Positions 1-9,000 of a DNA stretch of 40,620 nucleotides are shown piece by piece. The position numbers and the translations under genes are program-made. Position 1 is the stretch's first letter, and each line of letters opens with the position of its first letter. The notes under the pieces are model-generated. The model was given only the letters and a program-made list of their open reading frames with translations. It had not been told where the DNA came from and searched no databases. Source of the stretch: an uncultured Bacteroidota bacterium (GTDB lineage Bacteria; Bacteroidota; Bacteroidia; Chitinophagales; Chitinophagaceae); assembly GCA_903858475.1 (NCBI GenBank), contig CAIOIZ010000013.1:1-40620 (forward strand), in the 5' to 3' direction.

Positions 1-22
1 ATCATTCATTTACCATCAACAA

Positions 23-30
23 AATATTTG
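23..30 (+). promoter_or_regulatory. -7 promoter element of the thiolase gene
   Basis: AATATTTG resembles the Bacteroidota -7 consensus TAnnTTTG and ends three bases before the ATG at 34. If it is used, the transcript would begin at or next to the start codon. The window edge hides any -33 element. Confidence 0.4.
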
Positions 31-33
31 CGT

Positions 34-1215
34 ATGAAAGAGCTGTATATTATCTCCGCAGTAAGAACACCCTTGGGAAGTTTTGGGGGTTCATTAAAAG
101 GATTTTCTGCTACTCAACTCGGTGCAGCGGCCATCAAGGGCGCCATTGAAAAAGCGGGCATTAAACCCGAACAAGTGGAGGAGGTGATCATGGGTTGTGT
201 AATTCAAGCTAACCTCGGACAAGCACCTGCCCGCCAAGCAGCTAAGTTTGCTGGATTGCCCAATGAAGTGAATTGCACCACCGTTAATAAAGTATGTGCC
301 AGTGGTATGAAGGCTATTGCGCAAGCAGCCCAGAGTATTTTATTGGGAGATGCTTCTATTGTGGTGGCGGGTGGCATGGAAAGCATGAGCAATGTGCCTT
401 TTTACAGCGATACCATGCGCTGGGGAAATAAATACGGACATGTTAATTTATTGGATGGTTTAGCAAAAGATGGATTAACCGATGTGTACGATGGAAAGCC
501 AATGGGTATTGCAGCTGAATTATGCGCGAGTACTTGCGGCGTAAGCAGGGCCGATCAGGATGCATTTGCCATTGAAAGTTATCAGCGTTCACAAGCCGCT
601 GTTAAAGCAGGTAAGTTCGATAATGAAATTGTACCTGTAGCTATTCCACAAAGAAAAGGCGACCCAATTCTTTTTGATAAAGACGAAGAACCATTCAATG
701 TAAAATTTGATAAGATTGCCGAATTGAAAGGCGCATTTGTAAAAGATGGTACAGTAACAGCCGCAAATGCCAGTACCATGAATGATGGTGCAGCAGCCCT
801 GGTATTAATGAGTAAGGAAAAAGCTATTGAGCTTGGCTTAAAGCCAATTGCTATCATCAAAGGATATGCAGATGCAGAGCAGGCGCCCGAGTGGTTTACA
901 ACTACGCCTTCACTTGCAGTGCCAAGGGCGGTAGCCAAGGCTGGACTTACCATGCAAGATATTCAGTATTGGGAATTGAATGAAGCATTTGCAGTAGTAG
1001 GCATTGAAAATAGTAGAAGGATGAAATTAGATCCTGCCAAAGTAAATGTTAATGGAGGTGCCGTTAGTTTAGGCCATCCATTGGGTTGTAGTGGTGCAAG
1101 AATTATTGTAACACTGATAAATGTATTGAAGCAAAACAATGCACAATATGGTGCAGCAGGTATTTGTAATGGTGGTGGTGGTGCCAGTGCCATGGTGATT
1201 GAAAATTGTTCCTAA
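34..1215 (+). CDS. acetyl-CoA C-acetyltransferase (thiolase)
   Basis: Degradative-type thiolase that condenses or cleaves acetoacetyl-CoA and acetyl-CoA in the cytoplasm. From the ATG at 34 it is 393 residues, the usual family length. The nucleophilic cysteine lies in VNKVCASGMKA (C88), the catalytic His in NGGAVSLGHPLG (H348) and the second Cys in GICNGGGGAS (C378), so the active site is complete. A TTG two codons upstream (28) is also in frame, but it sits inside a TATTTG -7-like element, so ATG 34 is preferred. The next gene, a TlpA-like protein, follows after 33 bases on the same strand. Whether it serves fatty-acid breakdown, ketone metabolism or another route cannot be told from the sequence; specificity could also extend to longer acyl-CoA. 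Confidence 0.95.
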   Translation: MKELYIISAVRTPLGSFGGSLKGFSATQLGAAAIKGAIEKAGIKPEQVEEVIMGCVIQANLGQAPARQAAKFAGLPNEVNCTTVNKVCASGMKAIAQAAQSILLGDASIVVAGGMESMSNVPFYSDTMRWGNKYGHVNLLDGLAKDGLTDVYDGKPMGIAAELCASTCGVSRADQDAFAIESYQRSQAAVKAGKFDNEIVPVAIPQRKGDPILFDKDEEPFNVKFDKIAELKGAFVKDGTVTAANASTMNDGAAALVLMSKEKAIELGLKPIAIIKGYADAEQAPEWFTTTPSLAVPRAVAKAGLTMQDIQYWELNEAFAVVGIENSRRMKLDPAKVNVNGGAVSLGHPLGCSGARIIVTLINVLKQNNAQYGAAGICNGGGGASAMVIENCS

Positions 1216-1248
1216 CGTAAAAACTTTAACTCAAATAAAAAATCAAGA

Positions 1249-2349
1249 ATGACCAAATTATTTTTAGCGGTTTCGATGCTGTTGAGCCTACAATCGATGG
1301 CTCAACAAGAGGCGCCTTTTACCATCAAGGGTAATTTCTCGAAAATTAAAAAAGGCCGGGTGTATCTTATCCGTTATAGTGAATCTGCACCGCCAACAAA
1401 AGACAGTGTGAATATTGTAAATGGTGTTTTTAGTTTTAAAGGAAAAGTGGGAACGCCACAAACAGCGGTGCTTACAATAAAGGATCGCAAGAAAGATTAT
1501 TTTAGATTTTACTTGGAGCCTGCCAATATGAAAATTACTGGTAAGGGCGATACTTTACTAAACCTGACTGTTTCTGGTAGCGCATTGAACGATGATGAAA
1601 AAGTATTCACTGCTGCCATTCAACCTGCCAATGATATGGAACAGCTTTTTTATGAAACCTACGAGCAGGCAGAAAAGGATTCAAATCAGGCAGTCATGGA
1701 TAGCCTGGATGCCGTAGAAGAAAATCTAACCATTAATAAAAGAAAATATGTAGGGTCATTTATTGCCAGTCATCCCCAATCATATAGAAGTGCAATGGCT
1801 ATTGAGCAAGAGTTTGGCTATTATGCAGAAGCGTCAGATGTTGAACCTTTGTACAACGCCTTAAGTGAAAAAATCAAAGGCAGTCCCGCAGGCCTGAATG
1901 TAAAAAAGATGCTGGATGTTTATAAAACAGTTGCCATTGGAATGGTAGCACCTGATATTATTCAAGCAGATACCAGTGGCAATTCAGTCAATCTTTCTAG
2001 TTTCAAAGGCAAGGTATTATTAGTAGATTTTTGGGCTAGTTGGTGTGGTCCTTGTCGCAAAGAAAATCCCAATGTTGTAAAAGCTTATCAGGCATATAAA
2101 GACAAGGGCTTTGATATCTTGGGTGTTTCTTATGATACAGATAGAGCCAAGTGGATCAAGGCAATCAATGCAGATGGATTGGTTTGGAATCACGTGAGTG
2201 ATTTGAAGGGTTGGGATAATGCCAGTTCGAATCAATATTATATCAAGGCCATTCCTTCTAATCTATTATTGGATAAAGAAGGTAGAATTGTTGCCAAGAA
2301 TTTATTTGGTAAAAAACTAACGGCTAAATTGGCTGAACTGACCAAATAA
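1249..2349 (+). CDS. TlpA-like thiol-disulfide oxidoreductase with N-terminal DUF4369-like domain
   Basis: Exported thioredoxin-fold protein of 366 residues. Residues 1-19 form a signal peptide ending in SMAQQ. Residues about 24-120 match the DUF4369 type of beta-rich domain found before TlpA domains in Bacteroidota. The C-terminal domain (about 230-366) is of the AhpC/TSA-thioredoxin type with the redox motif W265-C-G-P-C269 in FWASWCGPCRKENP and a cis-proline in KAIPSNLLLD. It probably reduces or isomerises disulfides in the periplasm; its partner is unknown. It may be co-transcribed with the thiolase (33-base gap), with no obvious functional link. Confidence 0.9.
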   Translation: MTKLFLAVSMLLSLQSMAQQEAPFTIKGNFSKIKKGRVYLIRYSESAPPTKDSVNIVNGVFSFKGKVGTPQTAVLTIKDRKKDYFRFYLEPANMKITGKGDTLLNLTVSGSALNDDEKVFTAAIQPANDMEQLFYETYEQAEKDSNQAVMDSLDAVEENLTINKRKYVGSFIASHPQSYRSAMAIEQEFGYYAEASDVEPLYNALSEKIKGSPAGLNVKKMLDVYKTVAIGMVAPDIIQADTSGNSVNLSSFKGKVLLVDFWASWCGPCRKENPNVVKAYQAYKDKGFDILGVSYDTDRAKWIKAINADGLVWNHVSDLKGWDNASSNQYYIKAIPSNLLLDKEGRIVAKNLFGKKLTAKLAELTK

Positions 2350-2369
2350 TTAGCATGAAATTTCATTAT

Positions 2370-2396
2370 AAAGTCGCCTCAGTGTAGACTTTTTTT
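2370..2396 (+). terminator. possible intrinsic terminator after the TlpA-like gene
   Basis: AAAGTC (2370-2375) pairs with GACTTT (2387-2392) across an 11-base loop, and the right arm runs into seven T residues (2390-2396). The stem is short, so this is a weak call. A 12-base palindrome (ATGAAATTTCAT, 2355-2366) lies just before it. Confidence 0.4.
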
Positions 2397-2468
2397 ATGC
2401 AATAAAGCAGTATTAAACCAGTCCTTATGAACATTTAGTGAAAGTCTTATACCCAACCCTTCATATAA

Positions 2469-2500
2469 TTTGCCCATTTGCCTTCGATACAATAAATTTG
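2469..2500 (+). promoter_or_regulatory. sigma-A type promoter of pdhB
   Basis: TTTG at 2469-2472 and TAAATTTG at 2493-2500 are separated by 20 bases, which fits the Bacteroidota -33/-7 arrangement. The expected start of transcription is a few bases after 2500, giving a leader of under 20 bases before the ATG at 2524. This is the best two-box promoter I see in the window. Confidence 0.65.
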
Positions 2501-2523
2501 CCACTCAAAATCAATAATAGCAC

Positions 2524-3507
2524 ATGCGTCAGATAGCATATAGAGAAGCCCTTAGAGAAGCCATGCAGGAAGAAATGAGGAGGGATGAAAGAGTGTTTTT
2601 AATGGGGGAAGAAGTAGCCGAATACAATGGTGCTTATAAAGTAAGCCAGGGTATGTTGGAAGAATTTGGAGAAAAAAGGGTAATTGATACCCCGATTGCA
2701 GAATTGGGTTTTACTGCCATTGCGGTGGGTGCTGCTCAAAATGGCCTGCGTCCAATTGTTGAATTCATGACCTGGAATTTTGCTGTTTTACCTTTAGATC
2801 AAATATTAAATACCGCTTCTAAGATGTTGGCAATGAGCGGTGGACAAGTAGGATGCCCTATCGTATTTAGAGGTCCTAACGGTTCTGCCGGACAGCTGGG
2901 TGCACAACACAGTACCGCATTTGAAAGCTTGTATGCTAATATTCCAGGCTTAAAAGTTATATCCGTTTCTAATCCATATGATGCCAAGGGTTTATTAAAA
3001 TCAGCCATTCGCGACGATGATCCAATTATTTTCATGGAAAGCGAAGTGATGTATGGCGATAAAGGCGAAGTGCCCGAAGAAGAATATTTACTACCTATTG
3101 GCAAGGCCTTTATAAAAAGAGAAGGAAAGGATGTTACCATTGTTTCTTTTAATAAAATGATGAAGGTGGCCCTCGGCGCTGCAGAAGAATTGGCCAAAGA
3201 AGGCATTGAAGCAGAGGTAATCGATTTGGCAACCATTCGTCCCCTGGATTGGTTTACTATCTTGGAAAGTGTAAAAAAGACCAACCGTTTGGTAATTGTA
3301 GAAGAGCAATGGCCTTTTGCCTCTGTATCTTCTGAAATTAGTTACCGCATACAAAAAGAAGGATTTGATTATTTGGATGCACCTATTCGCAGGATTACTT
3401 CTGTCGATGCGCCCATGCATTATGCACCCAATTTGGTAGCCGCTTATTTACCCGATATTCCACGTACTGTGAAATTGGTGAAAGAAGTGATGTACCTTAA
3501 AAAGTAA
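2524..3507 (+). CDS. pdhB: pyruvate dehydrogenase E1 component, beta subunit
   Basis: Beta subunit of the thiamine-diphosphate-dependent E1 component, which decarboxylates pyruvate and passes the acetyl group to lipoyl-E2. The 327 residues cover a full transketolase pyrimidine-binding domain (start MRQIAYREALREAM, with FLMGEEVAEYNGAYKVSQG holding the cofactor-activating Glu region) and the C-terminal transketolase domain (IDLATIRPLDWFTILESVKKT, VVEEQWPFASV). Length is normal for this subunit. The partner alpha subunit is at 15210-16202, about 12 kb away, and no E2 or E3 gene is near. A branched-chain 2-oxoacid dehydrogenase E1 beta is the main alternative; the close match of the alpha chain to PdhA-type sequences favours pyruvate. 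It has its own promoter. Confidence 0.9.
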   Translation: MRQIAYREALREAMQEEMRRDERVFLMGEEVAEYNGAYKVSQGMLEEFGEKRVIDTPIAELGFTAIAVGAAQNGLRPIVEFMTWNFAVLPLDQILNTASKMLAMSGGQVGCPIVFRGPNGSAGQLGAQHSTAFESLYANIPGLKVISVSNPYDAKGLLKSAIRDDDPIIFMESEVMYGDKGEVPEEEYLLPIGKAFIKREGKDVTIVSFNKMMKVALGAAEELAKEGIEAEVIDLATIRPLDWFTILESVKKTNRLVIVEEQWPFASVSSEISYRIQKEGFDYLDAPIRRITSVDAPMHYAPNLVAAYLPDIPRTVKLVKEVMYLKK

Positions 3508-3717
3508 TCAATTCAAACTACTTAGTTTCTAACTCGGTATTTTTATGTTATCTATACAATCAGGTATCAATCGAATGACAGTAACTAAGGAGTATTATCA
3601 ATTGGTTATTGATGTAATAAATGTAAAATTTCCCTCACGGTATTCATTCCCTTTCTAAGCTTTTCATTCTTCCAATTATTGCACAATAAGGGTTAATTTA
3701 GCGATACAATCATTGAT

Positions 3718-5088
3718 ATGCGTTTTAAAAAATTAAGCCTACTGTTATTGGCTGTTGGTAGTTTCCTGTTTTCTATTGCACAATTGAATCGCCCCGTATT
3801 TAACGAGGAAATGAAAAAACAAATGTGTGAAAGGGTGAGGGAAGCCGCCCGTCATGCCTGGAAGGGGTATACCGATTATGCATGGGGCCACGATGATTTG
3901 AAACCGCTGACAAAATCTTATAGAGATTGGTATCAAACGCCCCTATTGATGACGCCGGTGGATGCATTCGATACGTTTATTTTATTGGGATTGACCGATG
4001 AAGCTACTGCTGCTAAAAAACTGGTACTCGACAAATTGAATTTTAATATAGATGCCAATGTACAGGTATTTGAAATTACTATACGCTTATTAGCAGGCCT
4101 ACAATCGGCCTATGAACTCGATGGCGATCCACGTTTTCTGCAATTGGCCCAAGACCTTGCCAATCGATTAATGCCTGCCTTTCATTCAAAAACGGGTATG
4201 CCTTATCGTTATGTACACCTGCAAACTGGTGCCACTGCCGATAGTATTAATAATCCAGCTGAAATTGGTACCCTTATGCTGGAATTTGGTAAACTCAGTA
4301 AATTAACCGGCGACCCTCAATATTACAACGCGGCTAAAAAAGCCATCCTTTATGTATATAAGCAGCGAAGTGCCATTGATTTGGTGGGCGAACAAATAGA
4401 TATCAATACCGGCCAATGGGTGAGTACCAAAAGTCATATCAGTGGCTATATCGATTCTTATTACGAATACTTATACAAGAGTTGGTTATTGTTTGGCGAC
4501 CGCGATTTTAAAACAGCCTTTGACAAACACCAGGTGGCCATTAAAAAATACTTAATCGATCGCAAAAGTGCCAATGGCTGGTTCATGCGACAGGTGAACA
4601 TGCATACCGGAAAACAAATAGCCACCATATACGGCGCATTGGATGCTTTTTATGCAGGACTTTGTGCTTTTAGCGGAGATATCAATACTGCAAAGAAAAT
4701 TCAGCAGGCTAACTATTATATGTGGACGAAATTCAATATCGAACCAGAAGCCTTCAATTATAAAACGGATAGCATAGTAAGTCCATATTATATACTACGC
4801 CCCGAAAATTTAGAAAGTTGTTTCTACCTTTATCGCCTTACGCAGGATAGAAAATATTTAATAGAGGGCAAGAGAATGGTAGACGATATTTTGCTGCATT
4901 GTAGAAATGAAGTAGGTTTTGCCTCCCTGAATAATGTAAAGTCATTGGAGAAATCAAATTCTATGGAAAGCTTTTTCTTTGCCGAAACGCTAAAATATGC
5001 TTACTTAATCTTTGCTCCCGTGGCAACATTGGATTTAAAACAAACGGTATTGACCACAGAAGCACATCCTTTTAAAATAAAAAAATAA
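3718..5088 (+). CDS. exported GH47 family alpha-mannosidase (class I)
   Basis: Glycoside hydrolase family 47 enzyme, the calcium-dependent inverting alpha-1,2-mannosidase family best known from the eukaryotic secretory pathway. Residues 1-22 are a signal peptide. GH47 landmarks run in order: [17 protein letters not shown] (47-63), [13 protein letters not shown] with E189, [15 protein letters not shown] with D246, [11 protein letters not shown] with E363, [15 protein letters not shown] (418-432) and the calcium-binding Thr in TEAHP (T447). By comparison with human ER mannosidase I these match the three catalytic acids and the Ca2+ ligand, so the protein looks active. At 456 residues it is a bare catalytic domain. 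The MFS gene follows after 20 bases. The substrate is not known; mannan or N-glycan fragments from the environment are plausible. No SusC/SusD pair or other glycosidase is close. Confidence 0.9.
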   Translation: MRFKKLSLLLLAVGSFLFSIAQLNRPVFNEEMKKQMCERVREAARHAWKGYTDYAWGHDDLKPLTKSYRDWYQTPLLMTPVDAFDTFILLGLTDEATAAKKLVLDKLNFNIDANVQVFEITIRLLAGLQSAYELDGDPRFLQLAQDLANRLMPAFHSKTGMPYRYVHLQTGATADSINNPAEIGTLMLEFGKLSKLTGDPQYYNAAKKAILYVYKQRSAIDLVGEQIDINTGQWVSTKSHISGYIDSYYEYLYKSWLLFGDRDFKTAFDKHQVAIKKYLIDRKSANGWFMRQVNMHTGKQIATIYGALDAFYAGLCAFSGDINTAKKIQQANYYMWTKFNIEPEAFNYKTDSIVSPYYILRPENLESCFYLYRLTQDRKYLIEGKRMVDDILLHCRNEVGFASLNNVKSLEKSNSMESFFFAETLKYAYLIFAPVATLDLKQTVLTTEAHPFKIKK

Positions 5089-5094
5089 TATTTG
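5087..5094 (+). promoter_or_regulatory. possible -7 element ahead of the Tet-like MFS gene
   Basis: AATATTTG overlaps the stop codon of the GH47 gene and ends 14 bases before the ATG at 5109. It would allow the MFS, Mur-ligase and hutI genes to be transcribed without the mannosidase. Single-box evidence only. Confidence 0.35.
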
Positions 5095-5108
5095 CAGCTA
5101 GTCTTATT

Positions 5109-6323
5109 ATGAAAAATAAAAATGCAGCCATTGGTTTTATATTTATTACGCTATTGATTGATGTAATCGGCTTAGGCATTATCATTCCGGTATTGCCCCG
5201 ATTGATTGCCAGCTTAAAAGGAGTAGATATCAGCACCGCTGCTAAATATGGCAGTTATCTAACCGTGGCTTATGCTTTCACGCAATTTGTATGTGCCCCC
5301 ATATTGGGTAATTTAAGCGATCAATATGGTAGAAGACCAGTTTTACTGTTTTCTCTTTTTGGATTTGGTATTGACTATATTTTTATGGCATTGGCACCGA
5401 GCTATGGATGGTTATTTGTTGGCCGTGTCATTGCTGGTTTTACAGGTGCTAGTTTTAGTACCGCCGCTGCCTATATCGCAGACATCAGTACAGTAGAAAC
5501 AAGGGCGAAAAATTTCGGGATGATTGGCGCTGCATTCGGATTGGGCTTTGTCATTGGTCCTGTATTGGGAGGAGTACTCACACAATTTGGTGACCGTTTT
5601 CCTTTTTATGCTGCTGCTTTGCTGGCCTTAGTCAATTGGTGCTATGGTTATTTTATTTTACCTGAATCACTGTCAAAAGAAAACAGAAGAAAATTTGAGT
5701 GGAAAAGAGCCAATCCCATTGGCACTTTAAAACAATTGAAAAAATTTCCAGCGATAGGAGGATTGGTCATGAGTATGTTGCTCGTATACATTGCCGCACA
5801 TGCGGTGATGAGCAATTGGAATTATTTTACCATCCACCAATTTGGCTGGAATGAAAAAATGGTCGGGTACTCGTTGGGGGTAGTAGGTATACTGGTTAGT
5901 ATCGTACAAGGTGGGATGACGCGTGTAATCAATCCTCGTTTGGGAAATGAAAAAAGTGTTTACCTGGGTTTGTCCTTATATGCCATCGGTATGTTGCTAT
6001 TTGGACTTGCTACTCAAAGCTGGATGATGTTTATTTTTTTAGTACCCTATTGTTTAGGTGGTATTACGCAGCCTGCTTTGCAAGCAGTAATGTCGGGAAA
6101 AGTGCCACCCAATGCACAGGGCGAATTACAAGGCGCTTTAACCAGCGTCATGAGCCTGGCGGCCATTATTGGGCCCTTGGTCATGAATAACCTATTCTTT
6201 TATTTTACACATGAAAACGCACCGTTCTATTTACCTGGAGCACCCTTTTTCTTGGGGTCAATACTGATGGCCATTAGCGCATTCCTTGCATTTCGAACAT
6301 TGCATCCATCCAAACAAGTGTAG
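5109..6323 (+). CDS. MFS transporter, TCR/Tet-like subfamily
   Basis: Inner-membrane major facilitator of 404 residues with about 12 membrane segments. Motif A reads [14 protein letters not shown] between helices 2 and 3, and the start ([22 protein letters not shown]) and [16 protein letters not shown] segments are typical of proton-coupled drug antiporters of the tetracycline type. Such proteins in Bacteroidota are seldom proven resistance genes, so the substrate is left open. It lies between the GH47 gene (20-base gap) and a Mur-ligase paralog (2-base gap), so sugar or muropeptide-like substrates are as plausible as drugs. Confidence 0.85.
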   Translation: MKNKNAAIGFIFITLLIDVIGLGIIIPVLPRLIASLKGVDISTAAKYGSYLTVAYAFTQFVCAPILGNLSDQYGRRPVLLFSLFGFGIDYIFMALAPSYGWLFVGRVIAGFTGASFSTAAAYIADISTVETRAKNFGMIGAAFGLGFVIGPVLGGVLTQFGDRFPFYAAALLALVNWCYGYFILPESLSKENRRKFEWKRANPIGTLKQLKKFPAIGGLVMSMLLVYIAAHAVMSNWNYFTIHQFGWNEKMVGYSLGVVGILVSIVQGGMTRVINPRLGNEKSVYLGLSLYAIGMLLFGLATQSWMMFIFLVPYCLGGITQPALQAVMSGKVPPNAQGELQGALTSVMSLAAIIGPLVMNNLFFYFTHENAPFYLPGAPFFLGSILMAISAFLAFRTLHPSKQV

Positions 6324-6325
6324 TT

Positions 6326-7705
6326 ATGGCAATTAATGATATTAAAGAATTTAAAAATGTATTTTTCATCGGCGTCGCTGGTGTTGGAATGAGTGCCATT
6401 GCACAATACCTAGCTGGCATTGGAAAAACGGTGAGTGGCAGCGATCGGTATTTTAAAGAAGACGAAGAAAATGATATTCGCAATAAATTGATCGCCGAAG
6501 GTATTCAGTGTTTTATTCAAAACGGAACAGGTATTACCAGTGCTACTGATTTGGTGGTAGTATCCACTGCAATCGAAGACAGTGTGCCTGAAGTGCAGTT
6601 GGCCAAAAGTTTGCATATACCTATTTTAAAAAGAAGTGAAGTATTGGCATTGATTGCAAAAAGTAAAAAGACCATTGCAGTGGCTGGTACCAGTGGTAAG
6701 AGTACCACCAGTGCCATGCTATTTGATATTCTTTCTGTAGCAGGGCAGGAGCCAAGTATTATCAGTGGGGCAGGTTTGGTACGGATCATGGAAGAAGGTA
6801 AAATTGGCAATGCCAAGGTTGGCCAAGGTGATTGGTTGGTAATTGAAGCAGATGAAAGTGATGGCAGTATTGTACAGTACCATCCCGAGATTGGGTTATT
6901 GTTGAATATTGATAAAGATCACCAGGAGATGGATGAACTGATGCAGTTATTTACTGTTTTCAAATCGCATAGTAATCAGTTTATCGTAAATCAATCCAAT
7001 GCATTTGCAGCGCAATTGAGTGTAGGGTCGGCCAATGATTTTTCTATTCATAACACCAAAGCTGCAGGCTTAACTGCCACTGATTTCAAGCAGGAGGGAT
7101 TGAATATATTTTTCAAAATAAAGGGCATCGATTTTAGCCTGCAATGTTTGGGCGTACATAATATGGAGAATGCCTTAGCGGCTGTAGCAGTTGCCAATCG
7201 ATTGGGGATTGATTTGAAAATAGCAGCTAAAGCATTAGCAGCGTATAAAGGCATCTATCGGCGTCACCAGGTATTGGGACAAAAAAATGGAGTATGGGTA
7301 ATTGATGATTATGCCCACAATCCCGTTAAGTGTGCAGCAGCTATCCGTGCCTGTCAGCCTTTGGGGAAAAAAGTATTGGCATGGTTTCAACCACATGGAT
7401 ACGGGCCTACTCGTTTTTTACGCCACGATTTTGTAAAAGAAATTGCCGAAGCATTGCGACCCGAAGATGAAATTTGGATGAGCGAAATATTTTATGCTGG
7501 GGGCACTGCCGTAAAAGATATTTCAGCCAATGACTTGATTGTAGATATCCGTGCATTGAATAAACAAGCTTATTTTGTGGCTGATAGAACTGAATTGTTA
7601 AATGCTATTCGACCACATTTTCAAGAGGGCACAGTATTGATTATAATGGGCGCAAGGGATCCTTCTCTAGAATCTTTTGCACATTCCCTTTATCAAAATT
7701 TATAA
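6326..7705 (+). CDS. MurC/Mpl-like Mur ligase paralog, substrate unknown
   Basis: ATP-dependent amide-bond ligase of the Mur family, 459 residues. The N-terminal Rossmann-type UDP-binding domain is clear (VFFIGVAGVGMSAIAQYLA, 12-30, as in MurC and Mpl). The central ATPase domain has a P-loop reading GTSGKST (121-127) instead of the usual GTHGKT, and EADESDGS (174-181), as in MurC. HNMENALAA (278-286) matches the family. The C-terminal motif reads DDYAHNP (327-333) where MurC has DDYGHHP. These changes argue against canonical MurC, which normally sits in the dcw cell-division cluster, and against standard Mpl. It probably joins an amino acid or peptide to a UDP-muramyl or similar acid. It is tightly spaced after the MFS gene (2 bases) and before hutI (3 bases), suggesting one operon. 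Confidence 0.8.
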   Translation: MAINDIKEFKNVFFIGVAGVGMSAIAQYLAGIGKTVSGSDRYFKEDEENDIRNKLIAEGIQCFIQNGTGITSATDLVVVSTAIEDSVPEVQLAKSLHIPILKRSEVLALIAKSKKTIAVAGTSGKSTTSAMLFDILSVAGQEPSIISGAGLVRIMEEGKIGNAKVGQGDWLVIEADESDGSIVQYHPEIGLLLNIDKDHQEMDELMQLFTVFKSHSNQFIVNQSNAFAAQLSVGSANDFSIHNTKAAGLTATDFKQEGLNIFFKIKGIDFSLQCLGVHNMENALAAVAVANRLGIDLKIAAKALAAYKGIYRRHQVLGQKNGVWVIDDYAHNPVKCAAAIRACQPLGKKVLAWFQPHGYGPTRFLRHDFVKEIAEALRPEDEIWMSEIFYAGGTAVKDISANDLIVDIRALNKQAYFVADRTELLNAIRPHFQEGTVLIIMGARDPSLESFAHSLYQNL

Positions 7706-7708
7706 ACC

Positions 7709-8953
7709 ATGACTACGCTTATCACCCATATTCAACAATTGGTAGCTGTACGGGATAGTTATCATTTATTAAGAGGCAATGAAATGCAATCGCTTCCTTT
7801 ACTAGAAGATGCTTTTTTATTGGTTGAAGATGGAATCATTGCACAATATGGTAAAATGTATGAGCTTGAATTGAAAGTGCCAGTATTGCCAGCACATATC
7901 ATTGATGCGACAGGTCAATTTGTATTACCTACCTGGTGCGATAGTCATACGCACCTGGTATTTGCCCAAAGCAGGGAAGGAGAGTTTATCGATAAAATAA
8001 AGGGACTGTCCTATGCCGACATTGCAGCAAGGGGAGGTGGTATATTAAATTCAGCAGAAAAGCTGGCAGCAGCAACAGAAGAGGAATTGTTTGAATCTGG
8101 GATGGTTAGGTTGCAAGAAATGATGCGATTAGGTACAGGAGCCGTAGAAATAAAATCAGGGTATGGGTTATCGTTAGAAGGCGAACTGAAAATGCTTCGC
8201 GTGATAAAAAAAATAAAGGCAGCAGCCCCCATTCCTGTAAAAGCTAGTTTTTTAGGTGCACATACTTACCCGGCTGCCTATAAGGAAAGCCATGCTGCCT
8301 ATATCAGTTTATTGGTAGACGAATTATTGCCGGTTATTGCCAAAGAGCAATTAGCTGATTATATCGATGTTTTTTGCGAATCAGGATTTTTCTCTCCAGC
8401 AGAAATGGAAACCATTTGTTTGGCAGCAGGGCAATATGGTCTACTACCCAAGTTGCATGTTAATCAGCTCAACAGCATTGGCGGATTACAAAAAGCCATT
8501 CAATTGAATGCCCTATCTGTTGATCACCTCGAAACCATGACGCCCGTTGACATACAGGATTTAGCTGCCTCCAATACCATTGGCACTTTATTGCCTACGG
8601 CTGCTTTCTTTTTAAGAATGAATTATCAACCAGCCAGGCAAATGATTGATGCCGGTGCTGCCATTGCTTTGGCCACCGATTACAATCCGGGTTCATCACC
8701 GAGTGGCAATATGAATTTTGTGCTATCACTTAGTTGTATTCAATTAAAAATGCTGCCCGAAGAAGCCATTAATGCAGCCACTATTAATGCGGCCTATGCC
8801 ATGGAATTGCAAGATGAATTGGGTTCTATAAGTATTGGCAAAAAAGCCAATCTTATATTTACCAAGCCCATGCCATCATTGGCTTATCTGCCTTATGCAT
8901 TTGGAGCCAACCTGATTGATAAAGTAATGATCAATGGAATAATACTGGCATAA
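7709..8953 (+). CDS. hutI: imidazolonepropionase
   Basis: Cytoplasmic amidohydrolase that opens 4-imidazolone-5-propanoate to N-formimino-L-glutamate, the third step of histidine degradation. The 414 residues match the family: metal-binding DSHTHLVFA (H80, H82), GLSYADIAARGGGILNSAEK (substrate loop), SGYGLSLEGELKMLRVI, the His in SFLGAHTYPAAY, ALSVDHLETM, and the metal Asp in ATDYNPGSSPSGNMNFVLSL. It follows the Mur-ligase paralog by 3 bases. hutH and hutU are not in the window. The next pathway step, FTCD, is encoded at 10489 beyond a gene on the other strand. Confidence 0.96.
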   Translation: MTTLITHIQQLVAVRDSYHLLRGNEMQSLPLLEDAFLLVEDGIIAQYGKMYELELKVPVLPAHIIDATGQFVLPTWCDSHTHLVFAQSREGEFIDKIKGLSYADIAARGGGILNSAEKLAAATEEELFESGMVRLQEMMRLGTGAVEIKSGYGLSLEGELKMLRVIKKIKAAAPIPVKASFLGAHTYPAAYKESHAAYISLLVDELLPVIAKEQLADYIDVFCESGFFSPAEMETICLAAGQYGLLPKLHVNQLNSIGGLQKAIQLNALSVDHLETMTPVDIQDLAASNTIGTLLPTAAFFLRMNYQPARQMIDAGAAIALATDYNPGSSPSGNMNFVLSLSCIQLKMLPEEAINAATINAAYAMELQDELGSISIGKKANLIFTKPMPSLAYLPYAFGANLIDKVMINGIILA

Positions 8954-8981
8954 AAAAGCAGTATACAATTTGTATACTGCT
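8952..8981 (-). terminator. hairpin terminator between hutI and the CoA-transferase gene
   Basis: An 11-base perfect stem (8957-8967 with 8971-8981, arms AGCAGTATACA and TGTATACTGCT) has a 3-base loop. On the minus strand it is followed by six T residues (complement of 8952-8957), so it is an intrinsic terminator for the CoA-transferase transcript. On the plus strand there is no T run, although the hairpin sits immediately after the hutI stop codon and may protect or end that mRNA too. Confidence 0.75.
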
Positions 8982-9000
8982 GCTATAATTGTTAACTGCT

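Noticed and set aside
2355..2366. Palindrome ATGAAATTTCAT, with TGAAATTTCA also at 12935-12944 after another stop codon
   Set aside because: The same letters also occur inside anmK coding sequence; AT-rich palindromes of this size are expected by chance, so no shared 3' element is claimed.
3545..3658. Short 37-codon open frame (MLSIQSGINRMTVTKEYYQL...) between pdhB and the GH47 gene
   Set aside because: No promoter-like element at a useful distance and no recognisable family; it lies in an AT-rich spacer and is likely chance.
5109..6323. Tetracycline resistance gene
   Set aside because: Only family-level similarity to Tet-type MFS; no mobile element or resistance context, so a resistance claim is unsupported.
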